Assembly: GCA_033980235.1 (NCBI GenBank) | Contig: CM067067.1 | Coordinates: 13,817,401 to 13,881,400 of the forward strand | Direction of reading: 5' to 3' | Source of the DNA: Diadema setosum | Lineage: Eukaryota > Echinodermata > Echinoidea > Diadematoida > Diadematidae | Length of the DNA stretch: 64,000 nucleotides | Shown: positions 12,218 to 25,400 of the stretch, in pieces | Layout of the letters: every line of letters begins with the position of its first letter | Numbering within the stretch: the stretch's first letter is position 1 | The notes under the pieces: model-generated | Told to the model about the DNA's origin: nothing | Database searches by the model: none | What the model saw: only the letters and a program-made list of their open reading frames with translations | Position numbers and translations under genes: made by a program

Positions 12218-13327
12218 CGGAGGAGTTTTGCTAACAGTTCAAGGCTGCTATTCGCTGTTCAGTCAACCGGGAATACACGGTGGTTCGCTTGTATTTCATC
12301 ATCCTTACTTCTTTCCTGGTAATCTCTCTTTTTGTTTTCTTCTTCTCCTGTATTTGCGATGATTACAGCATTCCATTCCAAAGATGTGTGGTCGTTCTTA
12401 CTTGTAATTAGGAACGCGAATGTCTGTGTTTCGCTTGCGTTCGCTAATCGGCCCGATACTGCATGCTGCATGTGGTGATGTAGTATTGTATGCGCTCTAA
12501 TTCCACCAACACAATTCAGACAGCTGTGCACCAGTGACCAGCGCCGTGACCAGTGGTCCTGTAATTTTACTCAAGTTCTCAACTCGCACGATCCGACCAG
12601 GGAGGTGTGTGTTCATGTGATAGGATATACGACAGTTGAACAAGTAATTTAACGTTAAACGTATAACAGTTAGATCTACAGGGTCATTGACTGGAAATTT
12701 GTTTTAAAGACGGCTAACTGGGCTAACCATCTACAATGATCTAGAGCAGAGTAAATTTAGAGTTAATCATTTATTAGACTCTAGATCTAGTATCATTTGT
12801 TTTGAACAGTCAGCGCAGCGGTTGTTGGGAACGATCAAGTGTTGAGTCTCAACTTGTTGAGAGTTTGACAGTGTGCCTCTTTCTCTCTTTCTTAAAGCAC
12901 ATCTATTTCACGAAAGTTTCCCATAGTATAGTCACAGTTTAGTACATTATCTACATGGTTCCCAGATATCAGATATTTTTTTTTTTATGAATTATGATTA
13001 TGCAATTTAAGGGGATCAGTCCTTAAATTGTATTTTTATTTAGAACCCTATAATGGCTATATTGTATGATTTTCAGTTAACATGGTTAAGAATTGGCCTC
13101 TAGATTGTGTTTGATACTTCCTTATGAATCTGATTTTCTTTCTTTGTCACTTTGATTATATCTTATTGTTATGTGCAGTTGAGTATATATGCTTCTTAGA
13201 AACTGCGCAATATAAATTCACAATTGTTATTATTAATTATTATTTCTTTTTCTCCTTAACATTCTTGACTACAATTTTTTCCGGATCACATCTCATCACA
13301 TCTGTTGGCAATGTCATCTCATCAGCA
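10733..13327. other. Divergent intergenic region between IAH1 and MARS1
   Basis: The 2.6-kb spacer between the two start codons must contain both promoters and 5' UTRs. I see no convincing TATA box or coding exon. A CTTCTT microsatellite lies near 10963-10983 and a (CA)n run at 12186-12213. A possible acceptor (TCATCAG) ends two bases before the MARS1 ATG, so an upstream non-coding exon is possible. Confidence 0.6.
12186..12213. repeat. (CA)n microsatellite
   Basis: An uninterrupted CA run in the intergenic region. Confidence 0.95.
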
Positions 13328-13430
13328 ATGAAGTTGTTTACTAATCCGGGAAATCAGCATACGCTGAAAGTGCTCATAACTGCTCACCGGCATGATGTTG
13401 ATATAGAGGTCGTGACAACAACCTCTTCAG
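13328..13430 (+). CDS. MARS1: MARS1 coding exon 1
   Basis: Residues 1-34 plus one base: [20 protein letters not shown] onward, the start of the GST-like domain. Donor TCAG|GTAAG. The open frame extends further 5' but that part does not resemble the family. Confidence 0.9.
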
Positions 13431-16400
13431 GTAAGAAGAATTTGCTGAACAATGCCAAAGCAGCACTCCATACATTGTACGCTGACAGTACAAAGACAGA
13501 CTTTCACTTGCATAGCAGCATCCAGCTGTCATTTTTGCTTTGTTCAGTAGAATTCTACATTAGTCATACTTTACTGAACTGGAATCATTTTAGGCTATGA
13601 CAGGCCAAGACCCCGTTTACAGTGCGAGGCTCGGCCGCGGCTCGGCCGCGGCCGAGTCCAGCCCCGCTTCAGTGTAAACGCGCAAAAGGCCAAATGCGAG
13701 GCCAAAATTGGCCTCGCATTTGGCCTCGCTCTGGAGGCGGTCTCGGCCGCGGCCGAGCCCGGCCTTTTCTTGGTGTAAACGCAAACTGGGCCAAATGCGT
13801 GGCCAATTGCGCGGCCAATTTTAGTCTGGCTTCCAAACCCTCTGCCTGTATCTTTCGCTATTCAGGATATTAACCCCCTCAACGTCGAAAACTAGTATAG
13901 TTTAAGGTGGTTTTGTCCTGCAAAGGATTTTTTTCCTTCGGCAAAGGCCTTTGCCCGAACGGCGACTTCGTCGCCACGGAATTCAGTTGGCAAAGGGTCT
14001 GAAAACCAGACAATACCAAAATGCGTTAGTTTACAAGCAGAGCGCCACTACGACCAAATAATGAAAGGTTTGAATCGAAAGCGCGGCCGAGCCCAGCAGT
14101 GTAAACGGACAAAATTGCGAGGCTCGGCCGCGCAATTGAGGCCGGGCTCGGCCGCGGCCGAGCCCGGCCCCGCACTGTAAACGGGGTCTATGTCATTGTC
14201 ACTGTTTGATACCATTGCATATTTGCATTGCAAGTTCCCCACTTTTTTTTTAAAAGGGTCCTATGGCGCAGAGATTTTTTGTTTTGTTTTGTTTAGTTTG
14301 GGGGAGGGTTCATGGCTAACTAACCATCTAGAATAATTTTACAAAGTTTGTATTTAAAATCTGGGTGAAAATAATTTTTTGAACAATTTAATGCTAAAAA
14401 ATGATGTAGGTAATATTTACCTTTTTAATTAATTAAAGAAAGAAGTAGAGATGTTTTTGTTGATCAATTACCGGTACATGTACCCGGTACATATTATATT
14501 GGTGAACATCGTCTTAATACTACTTTACTACTTTTCACATAATGCACTCACAGTTGTGACCATTCTGTAATAGAGTAGAACCATCCATTTGGTAATCTTG
14601 GATGTAGGAATGTAGGACCTACTGGTTTTCTTCTTGAGTAAACCTTTTAGTATTTTTCAAGTCAAAGGAGAAATTGAAACAAATAAATCTCTGTGACAGT
14701 TTATGTATTTCTCTTGCTTCTCCTTGCTTCAGCAAAGTTGGAAGGCATACTTGTGCAAGTATGTCAAAGCCAGAAGAGACAATTAAATATTTTCTAATAT
14801 TTGATGCTATACAGACTCTGATATAAATCTGATACCAGGGTATTTGCTATTACTCGGTAGTTGATTTCTGGTGGAGACATCTGTATGTGTTTGCTGCAAG
14901 TTGCTGACATTACCAGTATTGCTAATTGAATCATACACTTTTTATTCAGGTATTGAGTCTTGACTGATCATGGTTTTAAAAGACTTTTTAATGTTTGATG
15001 AGATAAAATTTAAGGGAGAGTTGACAAAACTGAAAGAGCGAATGAAGAGGCACTACTTATGCTCTCAAATTTAAGATGTTTGAATAACACAAATTCAAGA
15101 GTTCCACCATGTGAACTGCATCAATCTTGAAACCACACCCTTTCTGTCACCAATATTGCAAGCACATACATCATGTATATCCTTGCTTTTGAATTTAGCA
15201 TTGTTGATAGAGGAAGTTGGCTGGGTGTCTTATTTTTGCAATAATTTCCTTTACGGTGAGTTAGTAATGTACAAATGTGTTGTTCTCATTCCAAGATTGC
15301 AAAGTTCCGTACCTGAAGAGGAATAGACTGCCAGTCCTTGAGATTGCTCCTGATGAGTTCATCTTCTCAGCCAACAACATTTGCAGGTGTGGTATACCGT
15401 ATATTTGTTGGATTAGACACGTGTAGCCTGTCTTGATTAATTCAAAACCCATGAATATTTCCAATGTACTAATGAACAATGTTCTCACTCATTTTTCTCT
15501 ATCTTCATTTCAGTGTTTACATGCCCAATCATGACTATCTGCATAATGTGGGTACTTTTTTTTTTTTTTTTTTTCTGGCCACCAGGTACATCAGTTCTGA
15601 GGGCTCTGTGGATGCTGGGACGTGGGATGTCAAGGTTGGAGAGTGGGTGGAATGGGAGAGCACAAGACTTCAGGTGACAATGAACTTAACACATGTGTCA
15701 AGTGGCTAATACAAATCTTAAACTAAAGATTTGCCCTATGCTGATATATGCATAGAACCATGTCATGTTAACAAAGCCAGTATCATTTGTAACATAATCT
15801 TATCTCTTGTAAAAGCCATAAGTGTCACAGATATTTGGTTTCAAACCCCAGCTGGTTGAATCCTTTGATAGCTTCTAGATGCATCATATACATTTTGTAT
15901 AGTAAACATAGTACCGGTACTGCATTCTTCTGAAAGCAAATGTGTGAAATTATGGAATTTCTATGTATCTTTCTTGGTCATCTTCTTCTTTTTCTCCTTC
16001 ATGTTCTTCTTGTCTTCTTGGCCATCACTGTTTCTGTCTATTCTTTTCCCTTTCCTCCTCTACCTCCTCCTCTTTCTTTGAGTGTAGTGGATATAGATTT
16101 GGTAGGAATTGATTCTGATATGTAGGAGTTCTGAGTAGATTGCACTTTGAGATTTGATCGTAAATTTGATCATTTTGTAATGACTTTGTAATGAAGAGTG
16201 CTTGGGGCAAAATGTTATTCAGTTGTCTGTTTGTCTGCCCAGACATGTTACATGAGACAAAGACGTGCTAATTAGATTTTAGGGAATTATCCCTTAAAGG
16301 GAACCCAAACCCAAAGAGCAATGTGATTTGAGTGAAAGCAGCAACATTAGTAGAACACATCAGTGAAAGTTTGAGGAAAAACAGACAGTCATGCAAAAGT

Positions 16401-19400
16401 TATGAATTTTTTAAGTTTTGGTGTTGGAACTGCTGGAGGAGGAGACTTCTAGAGGTTATAATGTATGTGTTGTACTCCTGCAGGCTGCTTTGGGCCCCTA
16501 CCTCTCGGCTGTGTACAGTGGTGGCAAGAGCAACGCTGATGTACTGTCAGGTGTTTTGGGCAGACTGAACGAAGCACTCCGCAACAAGCAGTACATCGTT
16601 GGGGTATGCATCAATTGATATAGAATATTGCATTTCATTGTTTAAAAGCTAGATGCTCACATCCACCTCAACTGCACTGCATTTCTCCAATCATTCATTC
16701 ATTCAGACACCAATATGTTGACACCGAGTCGACCACACTTAGTTTATATCAGCAAACTGTAGGCTGCCCAGTGGCAGGTGGCAAGCGGCAAGTGGCAAGG
16801 GGCAAAGGGAAAGTGGCAAGCGGCAAGTGGCAAGCGGCAAGCGGCAAGCAGCAAGGTTCAATCTTGATTTAATGACAAAAGAAAACGAGGTGAGAATCAT
16901 GAACAATGTACAACCGAACAATTACTTTTAAGACACAGTAAATCATCATAACCATCTGGATGTACTCTGTATTGTATTCAGATACCCCAATGTGTTCAAA
17001 CTTCATGTGTACCTTCACTATATGATTACACATGTACACTATCTATAGAAACCTACAGCTGTATATATCAGCAATCATTGTTTGCCTGAGCATGTCACTG
17101 TCTCTTATGACTCAAACTATGTATGTGAATAAATCACTTGTTACATTCACAACTGTGCTGCACTTATTGTGTGTCTTTAAACTGTAATGAGACTGAACTA
17201 TTGTCCCTGACCTACTTTCATACACGAGGCTTTTACATATCCAATAACTACTCAGTGTGCACTGTAAGCACAACTTCACTCACTATTTATCATCTATAAC
17301 TATAACTTAAGGCCAAAGCACTCATTATGACATTTTCCACAACCATTCCGCCGCATGAAATTTTTTGACTGCGCCACTTGCTGACTTTTTATTTTCAAGT
17401 CTCGCACATCTTTTGACACCATTTTCATGAAAATTGGGGGTGAAAATCGGAGGGTGGGGGGATGGATTGATTCAAACTCCCAGCGACAGAACAGCCAAAA
17501 AAGCCTGGCCTGGTTAGGGTTAAACTACATAACTTTCATTCATTACAACACATACTGCTTGTCCTTGTGTCGACACTACGATGCTTGTTTCGTTAGAGCG
17601 AATGACTGATACCATTTAATGTGTATGAAATGCGGTACACCAACCACGCAAATCTTCATTCAAATGCATCAACTGATATTTCAACATAAATTTCTCTCTC
17701 ACACATAACTGTCATTTAATGTACTTTGGCATCCTGTAAAAGTGGAAATTTTTCACGGTGTTGAAATTTTCGCGCATTTCACGCAACCAGAATCTAGCGC
17801 GAAAATAAAAGCACGCAAATATTTTTGCTTGCCATATGTTCCTGTGCGTGATGTCTTGATTCCGCGGAATTAAAAACATGCGAAAACTCTTCTTACCCGG
17901 CCGATGGTAGGAGGTACAGAGTAAAGAATACTTTCGTTTTACTCCTTGGCTTACTGTACATTATTTCAAGGTTTTGAGGAGTATGTAAGGAATGGCCTTG
18001 TGCATTGTGAAATAAACAACATGCCTGTTGTTCCAACCCTCAAGTGTCTGAACCCTGTTCTATAGACAAATAAAATCTTGAAGTGTGAAATTATACCCGT
18101 TTCTGACTGGGGGAAAATTAACATCACCTCTTTTCACCAAAATTCAATGCCATCAAATTTTCTGCCCTTTTTCTTCCTTTCTTTCCAACAATTTGTAGGA
18201 CAATTTGACAGTTGCAGATATAGTACTTTGGGGGGCCCTATACCCAGCATTCTGCAAGACCCAAGATCTGTCGGCCAGCTATCCTGCTGTGCAGTCCTGG
18301 TTCCAGGGCCTGTCAGGCAATGAGAGCTTTCAGAAGGGTGTGACTGCCGTGACGGCTGGAAAGAAGGCAGACGCCTTCAAGGAAGCCATCTTGGCACAGC
18401 CAGTAAAGACTCTGGCTCCTGACATAGGGGGCGACAAACACTCAAGGGCTGCTGCAGCACAAGCTCAAGAAAATCATGTAAGAAATTGTTATTTTCTCTC
18501 ATATGTTATATGTCAATTGAGAAAACATTTTAGCAGTCAACAGTGAAAGAAAATAAAAAAAATGTTATGTTAAAGTAATTGCTGGCAATTTCAAAATAAA
18601 GATTTGAAGTACTGGGTGCTGTTATTTTTGGCCTCGACTCAGACTGTACTGTTCATGATTCTTAAATAGGATGCAAAATTTACTTCCGGAGGTTATCATG
18701 CCCGATGAGGCAGATTAATTATGTATTTGTAAGTCTATGTGAATAGTACATAGTACAGCAACAATTTAGGTAGTAATATGTGTGTAAGTGGAAGCAGGTA
18801 TGTTTCTTCACAGACCATCGTCTCAAGTATCTTTGTCTTTTTGTGATAATCTCATAGCTTCACTTATCCTTTACAAGAACATATCAATAACAATTTATCA
18901 GTTCCCTGTAGTCAAGCACAAATCCAGAGTGCATGCATGTTTTTGTCCAGTCCCCCTGTCCTGTACCATTCTATTCGACTCTGTGAATGTCCAATCGTTG
19001 GCTACAATGATGCGATGATGTCTGCCTGTCACGTGTCCTGTAGGAAGAGACCAAGGAGGAGATTCCTGCAGAGGAGATTGCGGAGGCAAAGGCCACCTTC
19101 TTGAAAGGACGGAAGGCCTTGCCAAAAGTGCAGGAGCGATGCCACCCAGTGTAAGTTTATTTCTCTCTTTTTTTTTTTTCTTTTTTTTTTGTCATTTAAT
19201 CAGTCAGAATTCCTTGTCTGAGGTAGCCTTCCCTCTCGCATAAGTGATGAAAGCACCATAATGCTTCCTGTTCTGGCAACAAAATAAAGAAGAGGCGCCG
19301 AATCATTTTATTCAAAGATAGAAGTTGTGTCGTACAATCTAAACTATTTTACACCTGATCTCAAAATACTCTACAGCAAGTCATTATCCTGGCAAATCGC

Positions 19401-22400
19401 GTCAGCCAGCCACGTTTCTTGATAGATACTTTCATTATAGTGCAAGCAAACTGAAATAGTGGAAAATGAATTTTGAGCCCTTTCCAGAACTATGTTTTAC
19501 CTATGCAGTCTGTTTATTCCATGAATGGCACTTTAAGTGTTTGAATGCAGACCATGAATTGTGTTTCTTTCTCTCTCTAGGCTTCCGAAGCCAAACGCAA
19601 GGAACATCCTGATGACGAGCTCTCTACCATATGTCAACAACGTGCCTCACCTCGGCACCATCATAGGCTGTGTGCTCAGCGGGGATGTGTTCTCAAGGTA
19701 TTTCCTGTCAAAAAGCTCTTCCTGTTAATACTTTTTTTTTTCGGGGGGGGGGGGGGAAGTCCCACACATTACAGTCAAAGATATCCATGCAAATGATTAC
19801 CAGCCTAAGACATGAACATATATTTTTTGCTGTTGTGTTTGAAGTTTTTGTAAGTGAAAAGTAGTACCGCAACATTTTTTCTGAAAGACACTTTAAAGCC
19901 ATTGTACTTATATCAAGTATGATGCAGTTAACTTTGGACAGTTTCACCTCTGTCTCCTGTGTGGAGCATTTTCTGTCTTATGTGAGGAGGATTTTATGCC
20001 CCATAAGAATTATATTCTGTATCATTATGAATGATAGTTGTGACACCATGATGTTAGTGCTAAATGATATATAATTGTGTTGCTTTGGAACTAGAAGGTC
20101 ATATGAGCAACACTTGGAAAAAAGTAAAAGAGAAGACCTTAGGTCCACTTGTTGCAGACAAACCAGCCATGTAATAATAATTGTTTTGGATATAAACTCC
20201 AAATTTTATTGTCCAAGAATGGAAATTCTTTTTGCCCAATTGATCGTGGGACCGGCAGCCACTGAGCAGCGCTAGATCGACGTTGCTCTAACCTTTTCAA
20301 CTGTTGAACGGCAAACAAGGTAGCAGCAACTCCCATCTTTTAACGTCTTTTGGTATGACGCTGCCGGGGTTTGAACCCACGACCTCCCGATTGTGAGGGC
20401 AGCCGCTCTACTCACTGAGCCAACACATCGGTGTACAATGTGTAGACTTTCAAATTAAGTTACATGAAAGGATTCCATTATCATGGCAATGTTTCTGATA
20501 CTACTTGAAACAAGATCCTGCCATTGCAATGTTTATTCACTGAACACAAACTGTTGGTTGTTTGAAAGAACTTTTCAAGTAAAATGTCTGCATTTTAGTA
20601 CCAAATACTGAGATGTACTTTCAAATGTATGCATCATCTGCTATCACTGTTGCCCAGATATTGTCGCTTGAGGAACTACAACTCCCTCTACATCTGTGGG
20701 ACTGACGAGTATGGGACAGCCACAGAGACGAAAGCCCTGGAAGAGGGCCTCACCCCGCAGCAGATCTGTGACAAGTACTTTGCCCTCCATCGCGACATCT
20801 ACCGCTGGTTCAACATCGACTTTGACCACTTTGGCAGGACGACCACGCAGCAGCAGACAAAGTGAGTTCATTCAGCATTGATGACATTGGCTGTGGGAGT
20901 AATAACACCAGTAACAAGAAGTGTAGCATCTCATCATGTGTGTTTGTGAGACAGTTTTCAAACTGATCTGTTTGCATAAAAACAGAACCAAGCAGGCAAA
21001 CGGAAATAAACTTAACTTTGTGATTTTTGCGGAGCTTCCATGTGGTATTCAGAGTTCCCCTTTTCGCACAATTGTTCTGTTGTTTCTCAATAGACACTCA
21101 ATGTACATAAAAACATTTTCTCCCCAGCTGATACTCCTAATGCATGTGGTGTTCAGAGTAGTCCATATCAGATGTTTTTCTTTTTTTAATTTTTATTTAA
21201 CCCGTTGAGGACGAGTCCCGAGTCTCGGGCAATTGTCTATGGGAATTGCCTGTTGTAGCAAAATCAGCCTGTTCTCAACAGGTTAAGACACCTTGTGGAC
21301 ACTCTTACTTGTAAGCTCTTTAAAATACTCAAAGAGGAGATGCCTTTGTTGCTGCTTTTTATGGCAGAAAATATCCAAGCGATAAGAAAGATGTTGACAG
21401 GACATTACACACTTCTCTCACTTTCCAAAGGCATTCAAGAGATTGATGGAATCATTGATGTGTGTTCTTTCATGAAGAAAGTCAGATTGCCACGTTGCTT
21501 ATTGCTATTGCTTATATTGCACTGTATATCGAGCTATGTTACATGAATGACACTTTTTGAGTCGTTACTTGAAGGTTAGGCTGTTTGTCATTAAATGAAG
21601 CTCACTTTACCAACAATGATTCAATCTCACATTAAAGATTGTGTGTGAGTGTTGTTGATAGTGAGATTCTTTTAAATTTAGTGCCAAAGGAAGTCTTGAA
21701 TTTACAAAGCCTGCATTGTAAATTGGTGTGTCTCGTTCAAATTTCATTCAAAGGATTGCGCAAGACATCTTCAACCGTCTCCATGCCAACGACTACCTGC
21801 TGGAGGACACCGTGGAGCAGCTGCTTTGTGAGAAGTGCAACCGTTACCTTGCCGACCGCTTCGTGGAGGGCACCTGTCCACTGTGTAACTATGACGATGC
21901 CAGGGGCGACCAATGTGACAAGTGTGGAAAGCTGATTAATGCTACAGACCTCAAGGTTGGTTTCCCTGGGAGCACAATACTATCATGGCAACATTTTTGG
22001 GAGGCTGTCATTCTTTCGCATTGCCTGATGTTCCACATTAGTATTGCATACCAACTACCATCTGTTAGCTACTTCTGTAGTATCAAGAGTCAGAGACCAT
22101 GGGAGAATGTGGTATTTTATCCTTTGTTCGCCTATTAAATTGTACACATACTGGAGTACTTTGTTCACCTATTGGCACAGGTGTCTGGAAACTAATTGTC
22201 AGTGAATAGACTTTGGAGAGATTACCTAGTCTCCCTAATCCTATTGTGTCATCTATGGCCATTCTTTTGGACTGAGGCATAGTGTTAGAACTGGGTGGGC
22301 TTGCTAACTTTTCAACTACAGTTGAACCTCTCGTATCCGGACAAGTCGGGACCGGGGCTCATCCGGATAAGGGATTTGGCCGGATATGGGAGACTCAATG

Positions 22401-25400
22401 CTTTATACATGTACATATACATACACATGTACTGATGTAGCCCATTGTAGTACCACATGTAGTAGTGTGTATACTGCAACCTTTTCATTGTTACACTCAG
22501 TAACAGACCCCAAAATAGAGGTTTGTGTTTGCAAGACTGAAATCATTTTCTTTTATAAATTCTTAGGATGATTTACCTAAATAATTACTAAGAAATGTAT
22601 CAAGTATATGTAATTCATGTGTGTTTGTGTAGGAGTTCTCATGGAGTTGGGAATCCCCCTTTCCTCCCGTAATTATAATTAAAAAAAAAATCACGGCGAG
22701 ATTGCGTCCGTATAATAGAGAGATCCGGATAAAGGGAGGCCGGATAATAGAGGTTCAACTGTAGTGTGAGCTGAGAAGGGGACAGGAGTGTGTCCAGTAT
22801 TCATGTTTTCTATACCACTTCACCGAGATTCCTCAGTATTACCCTTTGTGAGATTGGAAGTCGGACCACTCATGTACCGTATCTTTCACTGACACGTCAA
22901 TGAAATACTTGACAGAACTTCAGATTTTATTTGCTATACAGGTCTCTTTGTTTTGTCCAGGATCATTTTGTGCCATTGTGATGTTCTTATTTTATACATA
23001 TTTCCTGTGATACAATGCAGTGATCTTGAACAAAAAAAAATTATGTTCCCATTCCAGAAACCAAAGTGCAAAATGTGTCGTGCCACACCAGTGATCAAGA
23101 GTTCCAAGCACCTGTTCCTGGACCTGCCCAAGCTGGAGCCACTCTTACATGACCACCTGCAGAAGGTCATGGCCGAAGGGACCTGGACGGCCAACGCAAA
23201 GCTGATCACCAACTCATGGATCCGCGACGGCCTCCGCCCCCGCTGCATCACCCGTGATCTGAAGTGGGGTACGCCTGTCCCCCTGGAGGGCTTCAGAGAC
23301 AAGGTTAGCATAGTCTTTCCGTGTGGTGTCCAACCTCCTGCTACCTTCAGAGGAAGCCCTTCACTATGCTCAGTATCTTAGTTTATCTTTGCTTATTTTC
23401 ATATTTCACTTCAATACAACATAATACAGATAATACAATTCCGTGATAGACCCGCAATTATTCACGAACAATACATTTCCATTAAAAGAAGAGAGAAATC
23501 AAGAAGTACAGTGTATGAATAAAACAAAATAGTCATGTTTGATATACAGAAGAATGATGATGTTAAAAAAAATAATGATTAGAATAGAGGATGGTCATTT
23601 TTTTTGTACATAGCACAATGTCTCCATGTGTTAGCTTTCTAAAAGTTTATATGTATGGTTAGATGTCACTTGACAATGACTATTCTTCCCATTCGTTACT
23701 TGATGATTTTCAACTGTAACTTTTCAACAGGTGTTCTATGTGTGGTTTGATGCTCCAATTGGCTATCCGTCCATCACTGCCTGCTACACTGACCAGTGGG
23801 AGAAGTGGTGGAAGAACCCAAAAGAGGTAAGACGATTAAATTCCTCCTTAAAGGGATGGTACAGTATTGGTGGAGATGAAAATTAGGCTTTTAACTTTTT
23901 GCGAGATACCAACAAAACACTTATGAAATAGTACAGAGCGTACCATTTTAAAAGGAATTCAATGTTTATTTGATGAAAATCAGGTTTGGAATGACTGAAA
24001 CATCCAAAAACAAAGTAAAACAAAGCGATCATAATAAAATGTGGGTCCCACACTTTATTAGAATCACTCTGGTTTGGACATCTCAGCCATTTCAAAACCA
24101 ATTTTCATTAAATAAACATTGAATTCCTCATGGAATTACATGCTCTTTCATATTTCATAAGAGGTTTCTCATTATCTCACCAAAAAAATGGTAGAAACCT
24201 GAAATTAGGTCTCAACCAAAACTATAGATCTCTTTAAGCGGCTATTTGAAAGGACAAGGCAGAGACAAGAAATTATTTCCTCTACTTAGAATCACATCTG
24301 TGTTTGACACTAATCTGTATTTAGTTTTTGCCATTGAAATCAGTGAAGGGAATCATCCTAGAGGGAAGTTATTTTATGAGCAGGTAGTACAAATCAGTAA
24401 GTGCAGTAAACTCTGAGTGAAACCAAACTGGTAGAGTAGATCTTGACTTTTTACCCGACCCCAACGTGTCTTAAAAGATATCGTTTAATTTGACACATAA
24501 AAAGATCAAAATTTCCTCCTGGGTAAGATGAATGAATGAACTCCTTCTTTCCATCAGTGAAAGGCATGGCAGCAGTCTGTAATACAAAGAAGCTGCATCA
24601 AAGTGAAAAATGACCTGTTTGTTTATTTGTTTGTTTGATTTTTCCTGTCGTACTGCTGTGAGGAATGTATTATACTGTGTTGATATCATTTTTCATGCAA
24701 AATACACACTGTCCTAGTCTTTTGTTATTGCCAGTTGAAAACTTTCTCCAGCATATCTCTTTAGCGGTCAATCTTGAAAATGGCCCATGTGAAGGCCAGT
24801 GGGCCTGTAGCTCGTTTGTGTTGAAGTTCTGTCAAGAATGCATGCGGTGATATTATCAGTAGTCCATTGGTATCATTTGATAACTTATGAATTTCCGTCA
24901 TTAGACCAGGATGTTTATACATTTCTATGAACGTATTATCTTTCTTTCTGTGAAATTTGAGTAATAACATATTCTCTTGTTGCTCTTCAATACCTTTCAA
25001 TACCAGGAATCCAGTTTTCAGGCATTAGATGTTGCTGTGTCAGGCAAGACTAGGAGTTTTTGGTTGTGATGGACATCCTCAGGAAGGCATACTTTCAAAT
25101 TTGAATAATCTAGTTTACCAGTCTATTGAGAGCTTCTCCTGGCATATGAACACTTTGTTACATCTGTACCTTATTTTGTTTGTTTGTTTGTTTGTTTGTT
25201 TTCCACCCTTGTAGGTGGAGCTGTATTGCTTCATGGCCAAAGACAACGTTCCCTTCCACAGTGTGGTGTTCCCGTGCACACAGTTGGGCGCAAAAGACAA
25301 CTACACTGTGATCAACAGCCTCATTGCAACAGGTAATACCACCACATGTAGACACCAAATAACTTGACCTAATTAAATACTTGTCATTCTCCTCATCCTG

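Noticed and set aside
12039..12362. ORF upstream of MARS1 as an N-terminal exon
   Set aside because: It runs through a CA microsatellite, has no family similarity, and the family N terminus is already encoded at 13328.
20340..20425. Possible functional tRNA gene on the minus strand
   Set aside because: A and B boxes are present but the anticodon arm does not pair properly and a SINE body follows, so it is a tRNA-derived SINE.
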